Source of the DNA: Metallyticus violacea
Taxonomy: Eukaryota > Arthropoda > Insecta > Mantodea > Metallyticidae
Length of the DNA: 64,000 nucleotides
Direction: 5' to 3'
NCBI GenBank assembly: GCA_030762175.1
Contig: CM060846.1
Span: forward strand, 233,679,512-233,743,511
In this document: piece by piece, positions 36,074 through 46,966 of the stretch
Position numbering within the stretch: position 1 is the first letter of the stretch
How the letters are laid out: every line of letters starts with the position of its first letter
The notes under the pieces: model-generated
Database searches by the model: none
Seen by the model: only the letters and a program-made list of their open reading frames with translations
Told to the model about the DNA's origin: nothing
Position numbers and translations under genes: made by a program

Positions 36074-38092
36074 CAGCGGAGATTTTCTTTACCTTTGGAC
36101 CCTCTCTCGCAGTCGCGGGCACCTAACATTTAACTAAAAGTTTAAAACCTTAAATTTACATCCTATAGATGTTAATGTTGCTCATCGTTGGTTTACAAAA
36201 TATAAATACGTAAACAAAGAAGCAAATAAACATGTTTCAATATTTGCCTTTTTATCGTTTATAAACGCACAAAACATTAATATTAATAGTAACTAAGAAA
36301 ACACGATGACACAATACGAGTATTACTAGATCATTTTAATTCTTGAATGAGAGAAATAATGCTGAATTTCACTTACAAGTTTTGATATATCAAACTTAAT
36401 ATGGTATAAATTATATTATGAACTCTGGTTCTACCATAAATACTAGAAAATAATTGATATATCAAACTCAATATGAAATATAATATATTATGAGCGCTGG
36501 TTCTGCAACGAATACTGGAAAATTCTTGATATATCAAACTCAATATGAAATATAATATATTATGAGCGCTGGTTCTGCAACAAATACTGGAAAATTCTTG
36601 ATATATCAAACTTAATATGAAATATAATATATTATGAGCGCTGGTTCTGCAACGAATACTGGAAAATACTTGATATATCAAACTTAATATGAAATATACA
36701 TATTATGATCTGATTCTACAACAAATACTAGAAAAGTCTTGATATATCAAACTCAATATGAAATATAATATATTATGAGCGCTGGTTCTGCAACGTATAC
36801 TGGAAAATACTTGATATATCAAACTTAATATGAAATATAATATATTATGATCTGATTCTACAACAAATACTAGAAAAGTCTTGATATATCAAACTTAATA
36901 TAAAATAAATTATATTATGAACTCTGGTTCTACCATAAATACTAGAAAATTCTTGATATATCAAACTCAATATGAAATATAATATATTATGATCTGATTC
37001 TACAACAAATACTAGAAAAGTCTTGATATATCAAACTTAATATGAAATAAATTATATTATGAACTCTGGTTCTACCATAAATACTAGAAAATACTTGATA
37101 TATCAAACTCAATATGAAATATAATATATTATGAGCGCTGGTTCTGCAACGAATACTGGAAAATTCTTGATATATCAAACTTAATATGAAATATAATATA
37201 TTATGAGCTCTGATTCTACAACAAATGCTAGAAAGTCTTGATATATCAAACTTAATATGAGATATAATATATTATGAGCTCTGATTCTACAACAAATGCT
37301 AGAAAAGTCTTGATATATCAAACTTAATATGAAATATAATATATTATGAGCTCTGATTCTACAACAAATGCTAGAAAAGTCTTGATATATCAAACTTAAT
37401 ATGAAATATAATATATTATGAGCTCTGATTCTACAACAAATGCTAGAAAAGTCTTGATATATCAAACTTAATATGAGATATAATATATTATGAGCTCTGA
37501 TTCTACAACAAATACTAGAAAAGTCTTGATATATCAAACTTAATATGAGATAAATTATATCATGAACTCTGGTTCTACCATAAATACTAGAAAATACTTG
37601 ATATATCAAACTCAATATGAAATACAATATATTATGAACGCTGGTTCTACAAAAAATACTGGAAAATTCTTGATATATCAAACTTAATATGAAATATAAT
37701 ATATTATGAGCTCTGATTCTTCAATAAAAGCCAGAAAAATGAGTACAAATAATGATTTTTACGAAAGGCACAAATTATGCCAAGGCCTTCTTTGTTAGTT
37801 GGAGAAAATGTGAGGTTAAGAGAAACAGGCGAGCTCCAGATACTCAATTAGATGCCGAAAGATGCATGTTCTTGCTAGAGAAACTAAGACGGTACATAGG
37901 AGTATTTCACGTTTTCGGCTAACCTACTTGAAAGCTCCCTCCGGAACAAACATTCGCCTTTAGTTTAATTCTGATTTACTTTGTCTCATTAAATAAATAT
38001 TGTACATTTGTATCAGTTTTCTTTTTTTGTAATTCATAAATGCTGTTGATGAACTCTTTAAGCTCAACAGGCCGCAGGCTTGAAAACCGCTG
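36074..38092. mobile_element. hAT-like non-autonomous element carrying a 72-bp tandem array
   Basis: The right end reads AGGCTTGAAAACCGCTG; its complement CAGCGGTTTTCAAGCCTGCG has the CAGNGGTTCTCAAAC-type terminus of hAT transposons. The left end is a weaker CAGCGGAGATTTTCTTTACC. The flanking 8-mers (GTCCATAA at 36066-36073, GTGTATAG at 38093-38100) agree at only five positions. The left arm (about 36130-36383) is clearly homologous to the left arm of 53722-54319: shared (A/T)AAATTT(A/G)CATCCTAT and TTCACTTACAAGT. I see no transposase. Most of the middle is the tandem array described separately. Confidence 0.62.
36384..37743. repeat. 72-bp tandem repeat, about 19 copies
   Basis: Units begin GATATATCAAAC at 36384, 36456, 36528, 36600, 36672, 36741, 36813, 36883, 36955, 37025, 37097, 37169, 37240, 37312, 37384, 37456, 37528, 37600 and 37672. 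Most are 72 bp; four are 69-71 bp. Each unit carries the palindrome TTGATATATCAA and most carry a second, ATAATATATTAT. Three monomer types can be told apart by their second half: A (GAGCGCTGGTTCTGCAAC), B (TGATTCTACAACAAAT) and C (GAACTCTGGTTCTACCAT). Because 72 is 24 codons, the minus strand stays open in frames of up to 166 codons. These encode a 24-residue repeat containing IYQxFSSI, which I judge to be an artefact of the period. Confidence 0.97.
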
Positions 38093-40068
38093 GTGTATAG
38101 AGTTTGCATTCTAGCCTCAGTTATGGCTGAATTCTATTACTAGTCTGTTGAGCTCTGAAGCGTAATAGGCGCTGACTGTATATTCTCTCCATTGCATCAG
38201 TGTCTTGTGTGGTACTTAACACAAATAGGCTCTTAAGTGTCCTTAAGCAAGCACATAATAATTAGCAGTTTTGTAGATCTTTATGGCTAATACTGGTTAT
38301 AATATAAACACTTAGTCTTGAGTTTTCTTGGTGAGATTTTCTTCGGAGCTTTCTGATTTTATAAGGTAAATGACAAACAATCCCAGGCACAAAAGATTTC
38401 TGGACTCACGAGTAATTCTTGTCGTATTGATTTCAATGATCGTCCCCAAGTCTGGCTACTTACATGGAACCTTTAAAGCTAAAGAGAAAGTTGGTGGAAC
38501 ACAAACACAACGTACCAAATGGGAGGTTGGATCTCACGACATTGCACCTAATGGTTATGATGTGCTAGCTTCGCATCGCTTATTGCTAAGCACATGGTTC
38601 GCTCTTGCTCTTAGAATGGGGAAATGTAAATGGTGTTATGTATGGCTCGGTGTTCCGTGACTACTGCAGGTATTATTGCCCTGGTGTTGTAAGGAAGCTA
38701 GAAGCTGCCGCTAATGCCGTGCTCTCGATCGCCATGTCCGAGTTATTTGTGTGCTCGTCCGTGCGAGTCGGTCCATATACCGTGGCCCAGCCCCGAGGCC
38801 TTCCATTTATTCCTCCTTGGATATTACTGCAGTAGCAGGCCTCGGAAAAACGTGTGAGGACGGAGTTGCTGCTGCTGCTGCCACTTCAATTACCAGCCGG
38901 CCGACAGAGCCGTGTTCATGTTGCAGCAGAAAAAAGCAACGGTTGATCGCCTATTGTGTAAATGGACTCGCTGTTGTAATGTAGAATATTGCTTTCTTCT
39001 CAACAAGCGAGCTGTATTTACTTGTTACGCGAATGCTTTTCTCTGTTTTTTATCATTTAATTTGGAATACCGAAATATGTACTTCTGTAATTTTTAAGTG
39101 ATCGCATAGCATGTCCCCCCTCCACTTTATTCTAAAACATGGCTTCTAGTGAAGCATCTGAAACTATTTAGTTGTGTCACCGCCCTATTGTGGGAACTCT
39201 ACTTCATGCTCCTAGCAATAATCCTCTTAGCATTGCTGTCCCAAATTGATGCAATCCACTGCAGCCGATGTCGATGGGTTTTCTTTCGGAACGAAGCGGA
39301 AGACCTGCTGCGGCGCAACGAATCTCCTCTGAGGCTTCCTTGCCTGCTTGAGGAACGCCGGAGTTTTCATTGCCACCGCTGAAGCAACTTTTACTTAAAT
39401 GAGTTAGCATAACAACGGCAGGTGTAAGGTGAAAGACATCTTAATAATCACTATGAAGACACATTTGCCTGCAAATAAAGAAACAAAGCATTTCAAAGCA
39501 AATAAAGCTAATTACTTCAAATTAACATTTTTTGAATAAAGTACTTGGTCATTTAGAAAAAACTTTGAAAATAGCATTTTGAATTCAGCGGACGCAAAGG
39601 TAAGAGCATTATGTTGATACAGGCACGTCTCCTTATTTTAATTACAAGCTAACTGAAATGCAGAGTGTGCACGCTTATAAACTGGGACTCAGCATGGTGT
39701 TAAAAGAATTGAACCCCAACTCTATATTGCAAATATTTATGAAAAAATTTCATTTTGGAGCGTATTGGCGATGCAAAATATGTACGCAAAGTTCTGCTTA
39801 GAACAAAAGATAACCTGGCTGCACTAGAGCTGCAGCGGGTGGACGAGGCAACACAAGGGGTTGGCAGAAACACTAGAGTGGCAGTATAGCACATTCTAAT
39901 GCTCTGAAAAGCTTTATACCGGCTCATGTCACGAAAAGAGATGTTTGAATTGCCTGGCTTCATTTTCAACACTTTTCTGCCATCTCTTTACGAAATTATT
40001 TACAACTCTTCCTAAATCCTTTTGAAAAATGAATTTAACATCTTCACGGATGTTATCCTTTAGTTGTA
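38093..40068. other. anonymous DNA with a GC-rich island
   Basis: About 38640-39400 is clearly richer in GC and CpG than its surroundings, with a short GCT repeat at about 38866-38881. Several overlapping open frames cover it but none shows a known domain. One frame (39206-39382) could encode a short secreted peptide and is listed separately. The remainder is ordinary AT-rich sequence. Confidence 0.5.
39206..39382 (+). CDS. speculative 58-codon frame with signal-peptide-like start
   Basis: The frame starts at ATG 39206. It opens with a strongly hydrophobic stretch (MLLAIILLALLSQIDA) that looks like a signal peptide with an A-x-A-like cleavage context after IDA. The mature part of about 42 residues is charged, with four cysteines (IHCSRC ... 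LPC ... FHCHR stop). No family is recognised. It sits in the GC-rich island, where long frames occur by chance, and the complementary strand is also open. No splice or polyadenylation evidence supports it. Confidence 0.12.
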   Translation: MLLAIILLALLSQIDAIHCSRCRWVFFRNEAEDLLRRNESPLRLPCLLEERRSFHCHR

Positions 40069-40320
40069 GTTGATTTACTTTTTAAGAATGCTCTTTAACT
40101 TCTTTGGTTATTAACGTCCCATTCAATACACGGAGTGAGATGGTCGATAAATTTTGCTCAGAGGGACTTTTCTTTCAGACTGAGGTTCATTTACGTGCCA
40201 TAAATCTATGACACCATACCCACGGCTTTACTTCTCAAAAGAACACGAACTTCACCGGATTTGAGCCCATAATCTTAGGTCTATCAGGCAAGTGTTACCA
40301 CTATCTAATCAGGATCGACT
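40069..40320 (-). mobile_element. SINE family B, diverged
   Basis: The plus strand shows the reversed family: AAGAATGCTCTTTAACTTC, GTCCCATTCAATACACGGAG, AAATTTTGCTCAGAGGGAC and CCCACGGCTTTACTTCTC. It ends with a decayed tRNA-like head (GGCAAGTGTTACCACTATC, ATCAGGATCGACTG). Confidence 0.82.
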
Positions 40321-43300
40321 GAATAGTTCTGCAATTTGGAACTCAATCGCCTGAGAATATCTCTTCAAATAATCTTCTGATAACACGAGCCCACTCGGTA
40401 CGAACATAAACATTGTTGTGAAATAGAACAACTAGGCCTAATATTTGCCATTCCTAGCACATTTTACTACACCATGTCGATTAGACATGAGTTGTTGTTT
40501 CTTTTACTGTTCAACAGACAATGATTAAGTGGCGTGGGGCTCAAACGTAGAAGTTCGGCAAACCCCGCCCTCTCGCCCCGACTTGTGTGGCGAGCGATGA
40601 CTTATCGGCCAATGCAGTCACCCGCCTCCTTATAGATCACCAGATGATTATATCACCCGACACAAAACAAACTCTACAGTTTACAACAATAAATTATCAA
40701 TACTATAGGACGAATATTGGTAACTAGCAAAAAACTGAGTGAAGAATGAAGCTACACCTTAATTTTGATAAATCGATGGACGAAAATAAGATTTATCATA
40801 GGACAAAAATTACCACGATGATAAGCCAAGGAATATATATATATATATATATATGGTTGGCTTCGACCAGGGCCCTGTTCCACAAAAGTATGTGAATGGA
40901 ATGTGTATGGAATTGTAACTTGTAGCTATTAGTAGAATTCGATTCCATGAAGTCTTCTGCTACACTTGTACTTTATAACTTCATTCTTACGTGTGTTCAA
41001 CTGATATCTTTTAGTTTTGTCCCACATACATGTTAATATTGATCCTACACTTGTAATTTGTATAGATTTCTCTTCAAGTGTAGAAACATTGGTAACTACA
41101 AATATTAGTGCAAGTTTTAATAGCTTTTAAATAATTTTTGGCATCATCTGACCTAAACATGTGAAATAAAGGCCAAGGTGTTGATTATGATGACAGTACG
41201 AACGTGTATAAAGAAAGAATAATTCAGTATTTTAGTGTAATAAAAAGTTAGGTTAAGTGCAATTAAACTACGGTTTATGATTAATATTGGCCTTTCCATT
41301 TCCAAATGCATATTTCAGTTCAGAATCTAGTTTGCTTTTTTAAGATTCTTGCCACATGCCTCTAAATTTTTTTACTTTTTACTTTACTTTTACTTATGAT
41401 GAAAATGTGATTGCCAAACAATATAAAAATTTGCATAAATTTAAAAGAACAAATGGACAATAAAATAAACGACCGAAGCGCAATCGGGAAGTTCTATTCT
41501 TCTACCATCTCTCGACAATTGAAATCAACACTGCTCGTTGTCTCAAAGAGAACTGTTGCACCTGAATATTGATGAATGCAAAATAAAAATGTTAAATAAT
41601 CATTATTTCTGAGAAAAAATTCGACTCATTTAGCAGGAATGGCAATAATCTGCCCTATGTGTTCAAAAATACTATTTTATTATTAAGAGGTGGACATAAC
41701 CTAATCCATAGTATGATGATATGTGGCAAACAGCTATTCCTCTTAATCTTATGTGACACCACTTTTAACTTTTTTACCAATACTTTACAAGTGTTGTACA
41801 TTCAAGTTAAAAGCTCATACTCTACAAGGACTTGCACTAATACACGGGCAATGTGTTAGACAGTACTTTTGTAGAACAGAGACCAGGAATAAGAAAAAGA
41901 GATATTTCTTCCATCAAAGAAGGAAGGAATTAAAAAAATACGAGGTAAGAGAGTTGAAAGCTAGCGATGGAATGGATGTTTAGCAGTTAGATGATATTTT
42001 CAATATTGCAGTAATTAAATTATTTATTGTTTTAAATATGCGTCTTTGGAATGTTCCCAGGTATGCTTTTCTAAGTGTGGTGGTATTCATATCTTAAGAT
42101 ACAGCTCTTTCTTTTCTTTCTTTGTGTTTTAACAGTGTATTTCCGGTTGTGTAATCACCTTCGGAGCCACTAACGAGATTCATTTTGAGCTTATAATTGA
42201 TCTTGTAGGTCTTCCACATATTTAGCTATAAACGCCTTTCTGTAAGATATCTGCAAGTAGAATGACGGGTATTCAAAATTAATAAATTAATCCAATGCAG
42301 GAATGCACCCAATTAATCTTCATTTGGAACGAAGAAATATGTATAAGTAACTGCTCCTGACAAACTCTAGGTACGCGCACCTTAATTATCCTTGGCTTTA
42401 CGTACTTATTGAGGGCACGAAACAACTGTACTACATATTGAAACCGGTAATTCGATTCCGAGTAATGGGTTTGTGTTCGCCGGACTCTTATATGGCAACA
42501 CTATGAGAACCATGAGAATTTCATGGGCACAATGGTATTATGAGTTTAGGGGACTCAGTGCTCTATTCGCGAATGTGCGAAAACTTCGGCCAGTGTAAAT
42601 TCAAAATTCCAGGGTACTCGTGTAGCACTATCAGCTACCGAATACTCACTTCAAGTATTCATTAATTTTGGAAATATATTATTTTAAAACATAAAACTTG
42701 AATTTATGTTTCAAGAAATAAAACAAAGACAAACTTTTAGGTAGTAAACAATGATAATAAATGCCACCTACACCCATCCCAAAGTAAACAAAGATGAAAG
42801 GGACCAAATACAACTTCAGATAGTAGAGTAGCAAACAATTATTAAAATTAATTCCTATACTTAATATTAATGGGGAAACTAACTGATTTTTTTAAGTATT
42901 AAGAAATGCATTAGGTATTTTCTTAACAGAACGCACAGAAAAGAAGCAATACAAGAAGAAAAAATTACAAAATGAAAAACATAGAATGGAAAATTTGAGA
43001 GGCCATAAAATGACTTATTAGTCCTTTGTCATTTTAATTGTGATTATTTTATAAGATTTTTAGCATTTCACTTCAAAAGTTAATGGCATAAACATTTAAG
43101 AAGATAAACGAACAAATTAATAGATTAGCTAGCTTCTAAAGCTATGGTGTATTTTCAACTGTAAAGTTTTGTTTAATGGCGAGGGAGAATTTCACAAAAT
43201 AGTAGTAGAGCAGCTTGCCCTTATCGACAATCAATTTCACTCGCCCACAATGTGTATCAAATAGCACATATATTACCGTAGATATCTATTTTAATTTACT

Positions 43301-44509
43301 TTCATATAATATGAAGGTAGAATATAAAATAAATAAAATAAAAATAAGTAAAATAACTGGAATTAGGGATGCTTAAACAGTTATATCCATCGCTATGTAA
43401 ATATTGATTCGTCATTATGATAGAGTTCCAAAATGAAATGAGGAGTATGATATTAAATGAAAGATGAATTATGAACTGACAGTTTTTTCACAATAACGTT
43501 GAAATAATATGTCCTTAAAGTTACCCACATGGCAGATTAAAACTTTAAATGAAAATTATTTGTATCGAAAAGTTAATGCATAAGCTTTGCTCTGTTTGTT
43601 GAGTTTCAACATCAAAAGTAAATTTCAAGCACGTTCTTCCCTCTCACACGTTCTATAACAAGTGAAAGAGGACTGGAATAGGGTCTATTTACTAACTGGA
43701 TATAGAATACACGTACTTCCATCAACGGTATATCCTGTAAACAAATTTGTCATTTTTCTAAGCTTTCTTAGACACTGAGCACGAGTTCATTATAGTCTGA
43801 AATGGCAAGGACTATGGTTATCAATCTTTATAGCACAGTTGATACCTTATAATATAAATAATATAAAGAAGCAGCACTTTGCTTGACACCGTATTAAATT
43901 CTTATTATAAAGACACTGTCTAGGGCGAGAAACTAGTTTTAGCGATAACTGTTCAAACCTGTGTTTCATTGAATTACTTTAGTCATTTCGACTGCACACT
44001 CTGTTTCATCTTGTAAACTACACAATTATGTATTGGAGAAACATTTTTATTATATCACCAAGAGTAATGAAATACAGCTAAAAGACATTCCTCAGAGAAA
44101 TAAATTGATCCATGGATAGGTGAGTTGAGATCAAGAGTAAAAAACACAATCCTGGATATACCTACTTTCTTTTTCAAAATGAAAAAATTTGAAAACTTTG
44201 TAAAGAGCTTCCGCTTTTCCTTACATGATACTTTAGGCACCAAGTGTAATGATAGTAGCTAATTTGCTCATTATACCTTGCCACAAGAGATTTTCATATA
44301 TACAGACACACTTTGCTGCCAGGAATTGGACATTTTTATAGGTTGTTGGACAATAAAAACGTATAGAGGAAACTTGCACGAGATCTTGAATACCTATATC
44401 TTGCAAATAAATTATTACATAGTACATTCATGCCCTGACGAAAGCATCAATTTATTGCAATAATGTTCTTAATTTTAATACAGACTATTAAATAGGAACA
44501 GTTTATATG
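40321..44509. other. anonymous AT-rich DNA, the longest unexplained stretch
   Basis: No transposase, SINE or gene recognised over about 4.2 kb. It holds a (TA)n run at 40832-40854 and GC-richer patches at about 40550-40650 and 42450-42640. The sequence at 40872 (GGGCCCTGTTCCACAAAAGT) resembles a transposon end, but I found no matching inverted copy. Confidence 0.45.
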
Positions 44510-44513
44510 TTAA

Positions 44514-46029
44514 CCCGTTATTGCCCAACGTATGATATTTCATACTTAAAACCGAGTTAACAATTACAATTAATATGTTTGTATTGTTGCTTAATGTTCC
44601 GTTAGGGGACTCTAGAAAGATTTCTCCACGTACTATTTGTTAGTTACAGCTCATTTTCTGTAACAATGAGGACGTGAGTGGAAGTCAAAGTCTATGCAGC
44701 TCTATGAATAGAAAATAATGAACAATCTGTAAGTGTTTATTTCATTTGTAAAATTCAGCTTTATGATGTATAGCCATTTTTTGGTGCAGTAAAGACTTTG
44801 TAAGGAATTAAATTATATAAATATTCAATAAAGGTATTTATTTTTTGCCGTTTACAATCCCAGATATATTGACATACACATTGGGCATTCACAGTTGAAA
44901 TTTTGTTACTTTCAGATACAATGCTGCAACAGCTGCAGAGAAATTCTGAATATCTTTGAAAGGAAGGTGATAATAGGTTTGATTTTTTAAAATCAGACGA
45001 TAATGAGGTAGTGCTGTTGCTTTTGATGCAAAAGATAACGATGTGGGTGATGCACCAATGATAACGACCAACAAGCTACAGTATGAGATATTGAGAAGGG
45101 AATACTGGAATAAGATACTAAATCTGTTATAAACTTGAATGGGTTTGGTGAGAAAAATAGTTCAGTTCCTGATATAACAAAAGAAATTAATGTTTAAACA
45201 TTCAAACACAAAGAACAAAATTTATCGTGCTTTCAATTCACAAATCTAAGTGAAAATTCACAATACTAATCTAAGTCATGTCAAAGACCGCAAAAAAGAT
45301 TTTGAAAATAGAAGGAAAGTAAATTTGAATACATCCTTTCTGTTTGTAATACTGAAACAAACATTAATGCATTAAAAATAAAAATTATCAGTAAGAAATG
45401 ATACTGGCCACATACAAGGATTTACACTAATGGTGCAGTAGTCAAAGCCTGTTACATGAAAATAATTGTTAAGGATGTCAGTTTATTAGACTTAACACCT
45501 CTTCTTCATGGTACAGACATTTTCGGTCCACGTAGAGTGCATTCCAACATTACATCGAAGGTGAGGGATATAGCTTATGATTTCATTTGTTTAGTACTAT
45601 ACATTACTTAATGTTTGTAACAAGTTATGATAATCATAATCATCTAACACATGCGACTGATGGTACTCAGAGTCATTCTGCAGTGTCCAAGTTCCAAGCA
45701 TTGAATGCAACGTTGGTCAATATGCGATGTGCAGTGCCTGAAACTTATGATCGACATTAACTACACTTTTTTGTATTTAAATATGCCCTCAGTATAATTT
45801 TGGCATTTAATTCTTCTTTAAAATATAATTAGTTAGGGTAGATGATTTAAATTCTCAAAGAAAAGAGTGTGTTCTATTTTATTTTTACTTCTTAGTGCCC
45901 AGCGTATGAATTATGTGTTAAAAATGATTTGAGGAGGGCTAAATACCTTTTCTGCTTGCTTATATAATTCTAAGCTGTAAATGAAAAGAAAAATGCACAT
46001 AAAAACTGATTTTTTGAGGGCATAGTGGG
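44514..46029. mobile_element. piggyBac-like element bounded by TTAA
   Basis: The element lies between two TTAA tetranucleotides (44510-44513 and 46030-46033), the target site of piggyBac transposons. Read inward, the ends are CCCGTTATTGCCC (left) and CCCACTATGCCC (right), a short imperfect inverted repeat starting CCC as in piggyBac. A subterminal GCCCA(A/G)CGTATGA motif occurs near both ends (44524-44536 and about 45898-45910). Inside, plus-strand frames give an acidic DAKDNDVGDAPM stretch like piggyBac N termini. Near 45710-45760 there is a Cys-containing ICDVQCLK stretch like the C-terminal zinc-binding region. The reading frame is heavily broken. The TTAA ends are the main evidence; the coding similarity is weak. 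Confidence 0.55.
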
Positions 46030-46126
46030 TTAAAACATATTACCGATTTTCATTCCAATGCGCAATTTTAAATAATTTAGCAGCAATATATATGTATATA
46101 TATATTGCGGTATATATTAAGTATAT

Positions 46127-46465
46127 ACCGCCACGGGTGGCCGAGGTCGTTAAGACAAGGATTCGTGAGCGGGGGGTCTGGGGTTCGAATCCCGCCAGGA
46201 CCGTCCTCCCTGACGGGTTTTTTTTCAGCTTTTCCTTAGTCCTTATAAATGGCAAATGCCGGGAAGATATCCTAAACTTAGGCCTGGAATGTTTCCTTCC
46301 TTAAAAAATATCCTTTCCCAGTTTATCATTTCATCTCATGTATCATCAGTGTCCACCGTTCGCCTATGGTGCCTCAGTAGTAAAACGGCGTTAAACACTT
46401 CTAACAAAAAATAAACAAATAAATAAATAAAAAATAAAAATAAAAAAGTAAAATAAAAGAAATAA
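46127..46465 (+). mobile_element. SINE family A, full length, with TSD
   Basis: The head CCACGGGTGGCCGAGGTCGT with the B box GGGGTTCGAATCCCG is among the best preserved here. The body ends AAACGGCGTTAAACAC, followed by a long A-rich AAATAAATAAATAAA-type tail. The flanking duplication TAAGTATAT is at 46118-46126 and 46466-46474. It is AT-rich, so less certain than the others. Confidence 0.88.
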
Positions 46466-46676
46466 TAAGTATATTAAACATTCATCTAGGCTCATTACAC
46501 TATATATTAGTTTTATTTGTACTTATACCCTTTTTCTTGTGATAGTTAACAGATACCTAAGATTGCAGCTCCTTGTATCATTGTGTGAATTTATTTAACA
46601 ATGATTGAGTGAATGTAAGGTCCTTGCAGCCTATAAAAGAAACTGTAGCACTAATGGGTAATTTCCTTTTATAATT

Positions 46677-46955
46677 AGTGGGTTCTGCTGGGTAGTGGTA
46701 GCCATACTTGCCGTGTAGTCCCCAGATCGCGGGTTCAATCCCGGCTAGAGTCGATTTTTTTTTCGGGTGTAAAAATTCTAAATGGCTTCCTTCTGAAGTC
46801 ATGGGTCCTTGTCGTAGATTTACGGCACGAAAAGGAACCTCAAGCCTGAAAGAAGAGGCCTCTGATCAAAATTTGTCGGCCGTTTCACACCCTGAATTGA
46901 ATTGGACGCTGATGATCTGATATGTTATAGAGCGTCTATATATATAAAGCAACAA
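46677..46955 (+). mobile_element. SINE family B, full length, with TSD
   Basis: The head GGGTAGTGGTAGCCATACTT and B box GCGGGTTCAATCCCGGC lead into the body (TTTTTTTTTCGGGTGTAAAA, TTACGGCACGAAAAGGAACC, AAATTTGTCGGCCGTTTCAC). It ends at AGAGCGTC plus a TA-rich tail. A perfect 11-bp target-site duplication CTTTTATAATT lies at 46666-46676 and 46956-46966. Confidence 0.92.
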
Positions 46956-46966
46956 CTTTTATAATT

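Noticed and set aside
36373..37681. Repeat protein gene on the minus strand
   Set aside because: Open frames are explained by the 72-bp (24-codon) period of an AT-rich tandem repeat; unit lengths of 69-71 bp break the frame, and there is no start context or flanking gene structure.
36384..37743. CRISPR array
   Set aside because: Units are contiguous 72-bp repeats without unique spacers, in a eukaryotic context with no cas-like genes.
40868..41060. Another inverted-repeat transposon starting GGGCCCTGTTCCAC
   Set aside because: No inverted partner was found within several kilobases.
46129..46205. Functional Leu or Ser tRNA
   Set aside because: Part of a SINE A copy with full body and flanking duplication; a long variable arm and proper acceptor pairing are missing.
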